A stretch of DNA of 64,000 nucleotides from an uncultured Prevotella sp. (GTDB lineage Bacteria > Bacteroidota > Bacteroidia > Bacteroidales > Bacteroidaceae): assembly GCA_944320355.1 (NCBI GenBank), contig CALUHC010000017.1, forward strand, positions 62,001-126,000, given 5' to 3'. The notes below the pieces were generated by a model. That model was not told the origin of the DNA, searched no databases, and saw only the letters and a list, made by a program, of their open reading frames with translations. This document shows, in pieces, positions 56,209-64,000 of this stretch (positions within the stretch are counted from its first letter, which is position 1; every line of letters begins with the position of its first letter). Both the position numbers and the translations under genes were made by a program.

Positions 56209-56349
56209 ACAAAACAAAGCCCCTCCGCAGCCCGCCGTCCGAATGGAACGGCAACAGCTGCGATGGGGCCTTGACGTTACACGTGCGCAATATCCGCCCC
56301 ACCGGCAAGCATCCCGTCAACACGGAACGCCCGATGGCGGACATCATTG

Positions 56350-56853
56350 TCAACCCTCAATGTCCACCGGCTCATCCTCGTCAGACACAGGAATGTCCAT
56401 TATAGGCAACTGGCGGTCTATGGCCGAGTTGAACGAAATGATGGTCTCACTGCGCGAAAGGCCAAGCGGCTGCAGCTTGTCGTGTATGATATTGAGCAAG
56501 TGATGGTTGTTGAAGGCATATATTTTGATGAACATATCAAAATCGCCCGTGGTGTAATGGCACTCCACCACCTCGGGAATGTTCTTCAACTCATTCACCA
56601 CCCGGTCAAAATCCTCCGGGTTCTTGAGGTTAAGACCAATGTAGGCACACGTCTCATAGCCTATCTTCTCTGGGTCGATTATGAACTGCGAGCCTTTGAG
56701 AATGCCCATGTTGGTCAACTTCTGTATGCGCTGATGAATGGCAGCACCGCTCACATTGCACGAGCGAGCCACCTCAAGGAACGGTATTCTGGCGTTACTT
56801 GCAATAAGTCGCAGAATGTGTTTGTCTAACTTATCCACTCTTTGATATACCAT
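56350..56853 (-). CDS. Lrp/AsnC-family transcriptional regulator
   Basis: A 167-residue regulator with an N-terminal helix-turn-helix (KLDKHILRLIASNARIPFLEVARSCNVSGAAIHQRIQKL) and a C-terminal RAM ligand-binding domain (GLNLKNPEDFDRVVNELKNIPEVVECHYTTGDFDMFIKI). It ends with a short acidic tail (SDEDEPVDIEG). Effector unknown, probably an amino acid. It is convergent with the small lipoprotein gene. Confidence 0.94.
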   Translation of the reverse strand: MVYQRVDKLDKHILRLIASNARIPFLEVARSCNVSGAAIHQRIQKLTNMGILKGSQFIIDPEKIGYETCAYIGLNLKNPEDFDRVVNELKNIPEVVECHYTTGDFDMFIKIYAFNNHHLLNIIHDKLQPLGLSRSETIISFNSAIDRQLPIMDIPVSDEDEPVDIEG

Positions 56854-56875
56854 TATATGATTTTTAATATGGTCA

Positions 56876-56883
56876 CAAAGATA
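56876..56883 (-). promoter_or_regulatory. -7 box upstream of the Lrp gene
   Basis: Minus-strand TATCTTTG about 25 bp before the ATG; the -33 position is TTGT, a partial match. Confidence 0.5.
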
Positions 56884-56948
56884 TAAATAAATTTCGATTC
56901 ACACAACAAAACTATAAGTCAACTTTCTGATAAAGGGTTAAAATGTTA

Positions 56949-57413
56949 TCAATTTCCATTTTCTTCGGCCGAATATACCACCTTGAGCACCTGAGCCGAG
57001 CGCAAAGCCCGCTTCACATCGTCTATCACACCCATCGGGGTGGCACTGTCGGCACGCAGGCTCACGGACATATTCTGCGCGTCGGCGGCCGACATCCGCG
57101 AGCGTTCGTCGGCAATATATTTGGCAATGTCGACCACATCAACAACCTTGTCGTTAACCTGCACGCACGTGGGTGCGCTGCCGTCGCCAGCCTCAGAGCC
57201 TGCCGGACGGCCTATGTAAATGTGAGTCGTGGCCGACTTTCTGGCCAGTTTCTCTATCTGCGAGCCTTGCGGCGGGCGGTAATCCACCTTCACGTTCACA
57301 TCGCGGATGTGCGTAACAATCATAAAAAAGAAGAGAACAGTGAAGATGAGGTCGGGCAGCGAGGCCGTATTGAGCCCCGGCACCTCGCGGCGTGATGTGC
57401 GGAAGCGGCTCAT
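56949..57413 (-). CDS. ExbD/TolR-family protein, second
   Basis: A 154-residue protein with one N-terminal helix (LPDLIFTVLFFFMIVTHI) that carries the Asp of the proton path, and a periplasmic domain ending VLKVVYSAEENGN. It pairs with the larger ExbD just upstream, whose stop it overlaps by 4 bp. Tandem ExbD genes are usual in Bacteroidetes. Confidence 0.92.
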   Translation of the reverse strand: MSRFRTSRREVPGLNTASLPDLIFTVLFFFMIVTHIRDVNVKVDYRPPQGSQIEKLARKSATTHIYIGRPAGSEAGDGSAPTCVQVNDKVVDVVDIAKYIADERSRMSAADAQNMSVSLRADSATPMGVIDDVKRALRSAQVLKVVYSAEENGN

Positions 57414-58006
57414 CGGGTGCCTCCTTCCCCCTCTATGTCACCCTCAGACAGGCGCATGGGATAATAAGAGCGCACGGCTTCCTGCTGCTCGGCGGAGCAT
57501 TCGGCATAACGGTGTCCGAAACGTTGCACGGCCAGACGGTCGCGCAGGGTGTTGTATGCCGCCGTCACGGCGTCCTGGACGGCGAAGTAAGCGCTGTAAG
57601 TTGCGGCACGGTCGGCACGTATAAAGATAAGATGGTCGGCCGATATGCGGCACCGCCCCAGCAGCGGGATGTCTTTCCACGTGCGCTCAGGCATATCATG
57701 GCTGTCGGCCTTGTTGTCTATGAACTCCATGACACGCCCTTTCAGTTCCCCGGCCTCAACCCTGCGGCCGTTGCACGTCAGGCTGTCGGCTGCGTCGATG
57801 CCTATCACCAGCACGTTGCGGCGCTTCACCTCGGCCACCGTCTGCTCCTTGCCGTCGGGCAACGGAGGCATCTGCCGGGCAATGCCCTTGTCGGTTTCCA
57901 TCGACGTAGTGACAAGAAAGAACACGAGAAGCATGAACGAAATGTCGGCGGTCGACGTGGTGTTAAGCTCCGGCACGCGATGAGTCCTGTTGCATTTCCT
58001 AAGCAT
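57410..58006 (-). CDS. ExbD/TolR-family protein, first
   Basis: A 198-residue protein with the ExbD start VPELNTTSTADISFMLLVFFLVTTSM (helix with conserved Asp) and a periplasmic domain that is longer than usual, with an insert around NKADSHDMPERTWKDIPLLG. It works with the ExbB-like protein encoded upstream to energise TonB. Confidence 0.92.
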   Translation of the reverse strand: MLRKCNRTHRVPELNTTSTADISFMLLVFFLVTTSMETDKGIARQMPPLPDGKEQTVAEVKRRNVLVIGIDAADSLTCNGRRVEAGELKGRVMEFIDNKADSHDMPERTWKDIPLLGRCRISADHLIFIRADRAATYSAYFAVQDAVTAAYNTLRDRLAVQRFGHRYAECSAEQQEAVRSYYPMRLSEGDIEGEGGTR

Positions 58007-58014
58007 AAGCCTGC

Positions 58015-58542
58015 CTATTTGCGTTTACCGTTGATGCGCCTGCCCATCCCCGACACGCCCAGTGCCACCAGAGCGAGGGCCACGAGGCCAAGGATGAGCG
58101 ACGTGTTGATAAACATATCAGTGAGACGGAGCCACCCTGCCTCGGCAAACACCTTGCCGTTGACGAGCAAAGGCTCAGCCGAGCCGAAGGCAAACGTAAG
58201 CAGCAGCGTGACAACAAGCACGCACCCGACGCATAGGGAAATCCTCCGCGAGGGCACGCCATTGATTTCGTAGCGACTGCCGCCGCGCCTCATCGCCCCG
58301 CGAACCATGGCCACCACGGCCACAGCCACAGCCACGGCACAGACCGCATAGGTATAGAATAACAGCGCGTCGGTGAGCAACGGGGCGTTGAACTGCGGGT
58401 CAAGGGCATAGGGAATGTCGTAGCCCACGAGGAAGAACGCGCCGAAAAGCACCACCGACAGTGCTATGAGCACCGCCAGCACGCGCCCCGACAACCTGTC
58501 GGCTGGCACGCCCCTGCGCCCGTCTTTGCCCCTAACGCCCAT
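58015..58542 (-). CDS. Membrane protein of the ExbB-ExbD cluster, function unknown
   Basis: A 175-residue protein with four hydrophobic segments (VLAVLIALSVVLFGAFFLV, FYTYAVCAVAVAVAVVAMV, ISLCVGCVLVVTLLLTFAF, INTSLILGLVALALVALGV). It lies between the ExbB-like and ExbD genes, overlapping the former by 11 bp and preceding the latter by 8 bp. Proteins in this position are common in Bacteroidales TonB clusters, but no activity is known. Confidence 0.8.
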   Translation of the reverse strand: MGVRGKDGRRGVPADRLSGRVLAVLIALSVVLFGAFFLVGYDIPYALDPQFNAPLLTDALLFYTYAVCAVAVAVAVVAMVRGAMRRGGSRYEINGVPSRRISLCVGCVLVVTLLLTFAFGSAEPLLVNGKVFAEAGWLRLTDMFINTSLILGLVALALVALGVSGMGRRINGKRK

Positions 58543-59386
58543 TGTTTGTCAGCTTATACCTCATTATTGTGTCGAGGAGCGTTATCGAAGACTCCTCCAT
58601 CTGCGACGTGATATGCTCTATCTTGGAGAGTATGTAGTTGTAGAACACCTGCAAGATGAGCGCGACGATGATGCCGAAGATGGTGGTAAGAAGCGCCACC
58701 TTCATGCCTGCTGCCACGATGGACGTGTTGATGTCGCCCGCAAGGCGTATCTGGTCGAAGGCCATCACCATGCCTATCACCGTACCGAGGAAGCCAAGCG
58801 ATGGTGCCATGGTGATGAAAAGCGTTATCCATGAGCAGCCTTTCTCAAGGTTGGCCGCCTGCACCGAGCCGTAAGAAACGATGGAACGCTCGATGTTGTC
58901 CATAGACTCGGTGATGCGCGTGAGCCCCTGATAGCAAATGGAAGCCACGGGGCCGCGCGTGGAGCGGCACAAATCCTTGGCCGCGTCTATGTCGCCGGCC
59001 TCAACAAGCCCGTCGACATCTTCCATGAACCGCTTGGCGTTGATCTCCGAGAGCGTGAGGTAGATGATTCGCTCGATGCAGAACGCCAGGCCGAGAACGA
59101 GCGCGAGAGCCACCAGCGACATGAACCCCGCGCTGCCTTCTATGAAGCGCGTCTTCAGTTCCTTGTGCAGTCCGCGGGCCTCCTGCGGCTCCATCGCAGC
59201 GTCTTCGCCGTCGGCCAGGGCCGCGTCGTCAACCATATTGAGTGCCGCCGTGTCCGCCTTTGCGGCCCGGCTGCTGTCGTCTGATGTTGTGATTGTGGTG
59301 TCGTTAGGCACTTTGTCTTGCGCTATAGCCACCCGGCTATATGCCAACAAAGCCATAATTGCGCACAGTGCAATTAACTTCTTCAT
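58532..59386 (-). CDS. ExbB/TolQ-family proton channel protein
   Basis: A 284-residue protein with a signal peptide, an extended periplasmic N-terminus (about residues 20-90) and three MotA/TolQ/ExbB helices: GFMSLVALALVLGLAFCIERIIYL, the conserved TMAPSLGFLGTVIGMVMAF, and VALLTTIFGIIVALILQVFY. With the two ExbD proteins it forms the proton-driven motor that energises TonB, whose candidate gene is at 61868. Confidence 0.93.
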   Translation of the reverse strand: MKKLIALCAIMALLAYSRVAIAQDKVPNDTTITTSDDSSRAAKADTAALNMVDDAALADGEDAAMEPQEARGLHKELKTRFIEGSAGFMSLVALALVLGLAFCIERIIYLTLSEINAKRFMEDVDGLVEAGDIDAAKDLCRSTRGPVASICYQGLTRITESMDNIERSIVSYGSVQAANLEKGCSWITLFITMAPSLGFLGTVIGMVMAFDQIRLAGDINTSIVAAGMKVALLTTIFGIIVALILQVFYNYILSKIEHITSQMEESSITLLDTIMRYKLTNNGR

Positions 59387-59417
59387 GTCAATGTAAGCCT
59401 AAGTTAGTACTAACAGG

Positions 59418-59505
59418 CGGAGAGAGGGGGATTCGAACCCCCGTGCCAGTTTTGCCGGCTACACGCTTTCCAGGCGTGCCTCTTAAGCCACTCGAGCATC
59501 TCTCC
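59418..59505 (-). tRNA. tRNA-Ser (GGA)
   Basis: An 88-nt class II tRNA with a long variable arm, acceptor GGAGAGA, discriminator G and anticodon loop CTGGAAA (anticodon GGA). CCA is not fully encoded. It lies between the ExbB and TatD genes on the same strand. Confidence 0.95.
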
Positions 59506-59520
59506 CAGCCTAACGCGGTG

Positions 59521-59528
59521 CAAAATTA
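59521..59528 (-). promoter_or_regulatory. -7 box of the tRNA-Ser gene
   Basis: Minus-strand TAATTTTG just upstream of the tRNA; the -33 element is weak, with ATTG at a 21-bp distance. Confidence 0.5.
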
Positions 59529-59615
59529 CTGTTTTTGCGGCTATTTACGCAATTTAGCCCGCTCATTTATGTTTCTTTAACCTTACCGCCCAGCTTTGCC
59601 TCCGCGCCGCCGCCG

Positions 59616-60389
59616 TCAGTCGAGCCGGCCGAATATGCGGGCTATGGTGGCCTCGGTGGCTTCGGCCACGGCCTCCTGCGGCACGCCGTAGCACTGGGCC
59701 ACACGCTCCAGCACGTATGACGTGAAGGCGCTCTCGTTGCGCTTTCCGCGCATGGGCACGGGCGCCATGTAGGGCGAGTCGGTCTCCAGCACAATGCGGT
59801 CAAGGGGGATGTGTGGCAGCACCTCGGGCAGATGCGACTTCTTGAACGTGAGCACGCCGCCTATGCCAAGGGCGAACCCGTCGAAGCGCAGCAGCTCGGC
59901 GGCCTCGCGCTCGTTGCCCGTGAAGCAGTGGAACACGCCGCCCGGCAGCCTGCCCTCGTAGCGGCGGAGCAGGCTCACCATCTCGTTTTGAGCCTTGCGG
60001 CAGTGTATCATCAGCGGCCTCTGCACCTCTATGGCCCACCGCACCTGCTCCTCGAATGCCTCAAGCTGCTCTTTCTCGAACTCGCGGCTCCAGTAATAGT
60101 CGAGCCCCACCTCGCCTATGGCGATGAAACGGGGAGTCCACAACTCCCTCATACGGGCGAGAACGCTGCGAAAGTCGGCCCTGACCTCCTCGGGGTGAAG
60201 CCCTATCATAGGGTAAGCGAAGCCGGGATAGCGGTCGCACGTGCGCAGAACGCTCTCCACCGACGGCAGGTCGATGGCCGGAACGAACACCCGCGACACA
60301 CCCGCCGCCCGGGCACGGGCCACGACCTCGTCGCGGTCGGCGTCAAACTCGGTGCCGTCAAGATGGGAATGGGAATCGGTATAATTCAT
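59616..60389 (-). CDS. TatD-family metal-dependent hydrolase
   Basis: A 257-residue TIM-barrel enzyme. The metal site is built from HSH (His7, His9), the Glu in AIGEVGLDYYW, the His in MIHCRKA, the His in VFHCFTG and the Asp in VLETDSPYM. TatD proteins are DNases or D-aminoacyl hydrolases; the exact activity is unsettled. The ATG at 60389 is preferred to the longer frame from 60425, because the family begins right at the metal-binding HSH. Confidence 0.94.
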   Translation of the reverse strand: MNYTDSHSHLDGTEFDADRDEVVARARAAGVSRVFVPAIDLPSVESVLRTCDRYPGFAYPMIGLHPEEVRADFRSVLARMRELWTPRFIAIGEVGLDYYWSREFEKEQLEAFEEQVRWAIEVQRPLMIHCRKAQNEMVSLLRRYEGRLPGGVFHCFTGNEREAAELLRFDGFALGIGGVLTFKKSHLPEVLPHIPLDRIVLETDSPYMAPVPMRGKRNESAFTSYVLERVAQCYGVPQEAVAEATEATIARIFGRLD

Positions 60390-60536
60390 ATTTTTATAAT
60401 TGGCTTTCGCCAAACTTTGTTTCATTATCCATTATCGGCTGCGCGGTCTGTGGGCCGGGGCATCTCATCCAAACGCCTGTCCGGCCGCTTGCGCAAGGCA
60501 ATTTCACAACCTTGCCAAGGCAAGAGCAACCGTCTC

Positions 60537-60658
60537 CATAAGTCACTGATAATCAGCAGGGTTACAAAACGTGCCGTTTTAGCTTGCAAAACGGCACGTT
60601 TCGGGCTGCAAAACGAGCCGTTTCAGAGCGCGAAAGGTGCCGTTTCGCAAACCGTTCC
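60537..60658 (+). repeat. Head-plus-palindrome-array repeat, copy 8
   Basis: Head ATAAG-TCAC-TGATAATCA-GCAGG-GTTAC, then AAACGTGCCGTTTTAGC and GCAAAACGGCACGTTT, spacer CGGGCTGC, AAACGAGCCGTTT, AAAGGTGCCGTTT, ending TTTCGCAAACCGTTCC. It occupies most of the gap between TatD and the polyprenyl synthetase; nothing else is seen there. Confidence 0.82.
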
Positions 60659-60732
60659 CGCGAAAGGCGGATTCCGGCCTCAGCCAGACCGCTCGCCGGC
60701 ACGCCTGAAAACGCGCCACAAAGCCGTAAGGG

Positions 60733-61707
60733 TCATACCTCGCGGTGCATCAGTTCGGCCATGAAGAGGCGCAGCTGCTGCTTGCGGCCGGCAGCCACGG
60801 CCACACGGTCGAGCCACGAGTTGGCCTCGGCGAAATACTGGTTTATCTTGTCCTCGCACAGCCGGCGGATGCCAATGCTGTTGTAGAGCGCGGTCACGGC
60901 GGCTATCTTCTCGTCGCGGTCAAAGTCCTTGGCCGTCACCCAGCGCATCAGTTCGGCCTTCTGGCCGGCGTCGGCCATGTTGAAAGCGTTGATGAGCATG
61001 TAGGTCTTCTTGTTGGAAACGATGTCGCCGCCGTTGGCCTTGCCGAACACCTTCGGGTCGCCATACACGTCGAGCAGGTCGTCCTGCAGCTGGAAGGCCA
61101 GCCCGAGGCTCTCGCCGAAACGGTACAGGCTGTCTGCATCGGCCTCGGGAGCGTCGGCCAGCAGCGCGCCCATCTTAGTGGCGCAAGCCAGCAGCACGCT
61201 CGTCTTGAGGCGTATCATCTCTATGTATTCGGCCTCGGTCACGTCGGTGCGCCGCTCGAAGTCCATGTCATATTGCTGCCCCTCGCCTATCTCGAGAGCC
61301 GTCTCGGTGAAGAGGTCTATCACGGGCTTCAGCTTGCCGGGCGGGCAGGTGGCCATGCGCTGGTAGGCCAGCACAAGCATGGAGTCGCCCGAAAGGATGG
61401 CCGTGTTGGCATCCCACTTGCGGTGAACGGTGGGCTTGCCGCGGCGAACGTCGGCGTTGTCCATCAGGTCGTCGTGCAAGAGGGTGTAGTTGTGGTACGT
61501 CTCCAAGGCGCAGGCCTGCATGAGTATGCTCTCAGGGTCGTCCTTGTAGAGGTTGTAGGCCAGCAGCATCAGCACGGGGCGTATGCGCTTCCCGCCTATC
61601 GACAGCACATACTTTATCGGAGCGTAGATGGTCTCCGGCTTGCGGTCATAGGCCAGATTGTCTATGAAACTGTTGACGCTGTTAAGCAGTTCGTTTGGTG
61701 TAAACAT
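60733..61707 (-). CDS. Polyprenyl diphosphate synthase
   Basis: A 324-residue trans-prenyltransferase with the two aspartate-rich motifs DDLMD (79-83) and DDLLD (209-213), and GGKRIRPVLMLLA near the start. It makes an all-trans polyprenyl diphosphate (chain length not readable), used for menaquinone or as precursor of wall lipid carriers. It is on the same strand as TatD and tonB. Confidence 0.94.
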   Translation of the reverse strand: MFTPNELLNSVNSFIDNLAYDRKPETIYAPIKYVLSIGGKRIRPVLMLLAYNLYKDDPESILMQACALETYHNYTLLHDDLMDNADVRRGKPTVHRKWDANTAILSGDSMLVLAYQRMATCPPGKLKPVIDLFTETALEIGEGQQYDMDFERRTDVTEAEYIEMIRLKTSVLLACATKMGALLADAPEADADSLYRFGESLGLAFQLQDDLLDVYGDPKVFGKANGGDIVSNKKTYMLINAFNMADAGQKAELMRWVTAKDFDRDEKIAAVTALYNSIGIRRLCEDKINQYFAEANSWLDRVAVAAGRKQQLRLFMAELMHREV

Positions 61708-61744
61708 ATATTCTACATTAGGGTTAAAAGCGAAAAGTTAAAAA

Positions 61745-61783
61745 TGAAAATACGGCCGGGCGGGCTTTTCGGCAAAGCCGTAT
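61745..61783 (-). terminator. Intrinsic terminator after tonB
   Basis: ATACGGC (61750-61756) pairs with GCCGTAT (61777-61783), with an inner GC-rich stem. On the minus strand it is followed by TTTCATTTTT, directly downstream of the tonB-type gene. Confidence 0.7.
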
Positions 61784-61867
61784 GGCCAACGGCACACTGG
61801 GCGCGGCAAACCGGCCTGCCCACACGGCTCTCCTCCCCACGGGCGAGGCCGGGAGGGGCGTTTTTCC

Positions 61868-62602
61868 TCACAGTTTGAACACCACGGGAATGCTCACCAT
61901 GGTGCGGCATGGACGGTCGTTCTGCATTCCGGGCTGCCACTTTGGCATGGTGCGCAGCACGCGCATGGCCTCGCGGTCGAGGTAGGGATGGGCGGCGCGC
62001 GCCACCTTCAGTCCGCTGATGGCACCGTCGCGCTCCACTATGAACTGCACCACCACCCTGCCCTCTATCTTCTGCCGCTCGGCGGCCAGCGGGTAGCGCA
62101 GGTTGCGCGTGAGCCACTTCATGAACTCCACCGCCCCGCCCGGAAACTGCGGCAGGCTCTCCACCACGCGAAAATCGAGCGGACGGTCGTCCATGAGCCG
62201 CGCCGAAGCCGACGCGGTGTCCGCCGGATCGGGCAGCTGCCCGTCGTCCATCTGCGCCGCCCCTTGGTCGGCCATGAGGGCGCGCAGCTCTTCGAGCGGG
62301 TCGCGCTCTGTGCGTGCGGCAGCGTCGTTGTCCACTATCTTCATCCGCTGCGCGGCCTCGTCGGGCGCAGGCGCGGCCTCCATCACACGCAGCGTGGCGT
62401 GGGGCAGCATCATCGGCACAAGGCCGTCGTCGTGCGCCGGAAGGTCGCCCAGTGCATCCTCTGCCTCTTCGCCGCCACCGGCAGGGCTGTCTGTATACTC
62501 GAACACAACAAAAAACGCAGCCAGAACCAATATCAGCCCGAGCAGGAACCACGTGACCCTGCCCGACTCCAAATCGGCTTTCTTCGTCTTCTTTATGTCC
62601 AT
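61868..62602 (-). CDS. TonB-family energy transducer
   Basis: A 244-residue protein with one N-terminal helix (WFLLGLILVLAAFFVVFEY), a spacer of about 100 residues rich in Ala, Asp and Glu rather than Pro, and a C-terminal TonB domain (FPGGAVEFMKWLTRNLRYPLAAER and VVQFIVERDGAISGLKV, ending MVSIPVVFKL). It would be driven by the ExbB/ExbD proteins encoded nearby and would energise outer-membrane receptors. Confidence 0.93.
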   Translation of the reverse strand: MDIKKTKKADLESGRVTWFLLGLILVLAAFFVVFEYTDSPAGGGEEAEDALGDLPAHDDGLVPMMLPHATLRVMEAAPAPDEAAQRMKIVDNDAAARTERDPLEELRALMADQGAAQMDDGQLPDPADTASASARLMDDRPLDFRVVESLPQFPGGAVEFMKWLTRNLRYPLAAERQKIEGRVVVQFIVERDGAISGLKVARAAHPYLDREAMRVLRTMPKWQPGMQNDRPCRTMVSIPVVFKL

Positions 62603-62695
62603 CCGCTATATAATATTCGCTGCCATTTCGCGTTATTAAACAGGGATGGCAGCATTTGCAGCTACAAAAATAACTCAGATATTTGAAAAAAGGCT

Positions 62696-62703
62696 TAACT
62701 TTG
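62696..62703 (+). promoter_or_regulatory. -7 box of the porQ gene
   Basis: TAACTTTG, 21 bp upstream of the ATG at 62725. No clear TTTG lies at the expected -33 distance (one occurs 10 bp upstream). Confidence 0.55.
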
Positions 62704-62724
62704 CCGACAAATTAGCTTAAAGGA

Positions 62725-63669
62725 ATGAAAAAAGTTGTTTTCGCCATACTATGCACCTGCGCCGCCGTGGCGGCCCGGGCGCAGGAGAGCCAGACGGTGT
62801 TCAACTTCCTGCGCCTGCCGGTCAGCGCGCACGCGGCCGCCCTGGGTGGCGACAACATAACGATAGCGGAAGACGACCCGTCGCTTATCTTCCACAACCC
62901 CGCGCTGATAACCGGCGTGAGCGATATGTCGCTGAACCTCAACTTCATGACATACATGGCCGGAAGCAACACGGCCAGCGCGTCGTTCATCAAGGCATGG
63001 AAGGAGCGGGCCACGTGGGGCGTGACGGCGCAATACATGGACTACGGCTCCATGCGGGAGGTTACGGCCGACAACGTGGAGACAGGCACTTTCTCGGCCA
63101 AGGACATCGCCGTGAGCGGCGCGCTGGCCTACGTGTTCAACGACCGCCTGGCCGGAGGCGTGACCGCCAAGTTCGTCACCTCCGCCATGGGCGGATACAC
63201 CGCCATCGGCGTGGGCGTCGACCTCGGCCTGAACTACTATGACGAGGACAGGGAACTGTCACTGTCGGCCGTGGCGCGCAACCTCGGAGGCCAGGTCAAG
63301 GCATACGAGGACGACTTTGAGCGTATGCCATTCGACCTACAGGTAGGCATCACCAAGCGCATAGGCATGTCGCCGCTGCGCCTCTCGGCCACCATGACAA
63401 AGCTGCACGACTGGAACGAGAGCTTCATGAACCACTTCGTGGTGGGCCTCGACGTGCTCCTGTCGAGCAGCATCTACGTGGCCGCGGGCTACAACTTCCG
63501 CCGAACGGACGAGATGAGCATCGACGACGGCGAGGGAAGCAGCAGCCACGGCGCGGGCCTGTCGTTCGGGGCTGGCCTGCAGCTGGAGCGTTTCAAGCTG
63601 CAGGCATCCTACGCCAAGTACCACGTGTCGTCCACCTCGCTGCTCTTCAACGTCTCTTACTCACTCTGA
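62725..63669 (+). CDS. porQ: Type IX secretion system protein PorQ
   Basis: A 314-residue outer-membrane beta-barrel of the PorV/PorQ (FadL-like) group with a signal peptide ending near [38 protein letters not shown] is the family hallmark. PorQ forms part of the outer-membrane complex that attaches secreted proteins to the surface in Bacteroidetes. It is followed after 4 bp by cmk, the usual neighbour in this phylum. Confidence 0.93.
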   Translation: MKKVVFAILCTCAAVAARAQESQTVFNFLRLPVSAHAAALGGDNITIAEDDPSLIFHNPALITGVSDMSLNLNFMTYMAGSNTASASFIKAWKERATWGVTAQYMDYGSMREVTADNVETGTFSAKDIAVSGALAYVFNDRLAGGVTAKFVTSAMGGYTAIGVGVDLGLNYYDEDRELSLSAVARNLGGQVKAYEDDFERMPFDLQVGITKRIGMSPLRLSATMTKLHDWNESFMNHFVVGLDVLLSSSIYVAAGYNFRRTDEMSIDDGEGSSSHGAGLSFGAGLQLERFKLQASYAKYHVSSTSLLFNVSYSL

Positions 63670-63673
63670 CATT

Positions 63674-64000
63674 ATGGAAAAAATCACGATAGCAATAGAC
63701 GGCCACTCCTCGTGCGGCAAGAGCACGATGGCCAAAGACCTTGCCCGAGAGCTCGGGTATGTGTATGTTGACACCGGCGCGATGTACCGCGCCGTGACTC
63801 TCTTCGCCATGCGCGAGGGGCTGTTCCGCACCGACGGCAGCGTGGATGCCGCCGCACTCGAAAGCCGGATGAACGAAGTCAAAGTGGCATTCGCATTCAA
63901 CGAGGCCACGGGCCGGCCCGACACACTGCTCAACGGCGAGAACGTGGAGCGCGAGATACGCACAATGGAGGTGTCGGCACACGTCAGCCAGGTGGCCGCC
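63674..64000 (+). CDS. cmk: Cytidylate kinase (3' end cut by window)
   Basis: The first 109 residues of a CMP kinase. The P-loop is [15 protein letters not shown], followed by the family-specific [17 protein letters not shown] and the NMP-binding insert up to [16 protein letters not shown]. It converts CMP/dCMP to the diphosphate. The start is 4 bp after the porQ stop. Confidence 0.96.
   Translation, partial: MEKITIAIDGHSSCGKSTMAKDLARELGYVYVDTGAMYRAVTLFAMREGLFRTDGSVDAAALESRMNEVKVAFAFNEATGRPDTLLNGENVEREIRTMEVSAHVSQVAA

Overview
The window is a GC-rich chromosomal stretch from a member of the Bacteroidales, most likely a Prevotella-like genus. The evidence is the repeated Bacteroidetes-type promoter (TTTG, 19 bp, TAnnTTTG), a PorQ gene of the type IX secretion system, many Bacteroidetes-only domain families (DUF5107, DUF4922, DUF5056, DUF6249), System II cytochrome c maturation, and tRNA genes without an encoded CCA. 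Genes are densely packed in short operons. Most gaps over about 300 bp are filled by structured repeats rather than genes.

Layout. 1-6.9 kb: an iron/heme-type operon (porin fragment, imelysin lipoprotein, di-heme lipoprotein, ResB-CcsA fusion). 7.2-10 kb: a B3/B4-domain protein and DNA ligase LigA. 10.7-16.7 kb: a three-domain protein (glycosyltransferase 2, HIT-like DUF4922, SpoIID/LytB), an AmpG-like permease and a small lipoprotein. 16.8-21.9 kb: DUF418 and EamA membrane proteins, a DUF3737 beta-helix protein and a secreted alpha/beta hydrolase. 22-29.3 kb: two tRNA-Asp, a six-gene operon (engB, ABC-F, recR, membrane protein, glycosyltransferase, GNAT), an SSB, and a four-tRNA cluster (Gly, Leu, Leu, Gly). 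29.4-42.9 kb: nspC, then a sugar-utilisation locus (GH2, GH35, DUF5107-TPR, sugar porter) divergent from an AraC regulator but without SusC/SusD. 43.0-44.1 kb: an AT-rich island encoding a DpnI-like methyl-directed restriction enzyme and a 74-residue partner. 44.2-50.1 kb: a tripartite exporter operon without its own ATPase. 50.2-51.8 kb: a DUF6249 / ECF sigma / DUF5056 module. 52.4-55.6 kb: an RsmF-like rRNA methyltransferase, thyA and folA. 56-62.6 kb: Lrp, an ExbB/ExbD/ExbD/TonB energy-coupling cluster, tRNA-Ser, TatD and a polyprenyl synthetase. 62.7-64 kb: porQ and the start of cmk.

The most unusual content lies between genes. Eight copies of one element share a dyad-symmetric head (RTAAC-N4-TGANNNTCA-N4/5-GTTRC) followed by an array of AAACG..CGTTT palindromes. 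Arm sequences differ between copies but change together, so base-pairing appears to be what is conserved. A second family is a promoter-plus-leader block found upstream of four unrelated genes, always pointing into the gene. A third is a 210-bp MITE-like inverted repeat present twice. A fourth is a pair of inverted clusters of three 44-bp repeats between thyA and folA.
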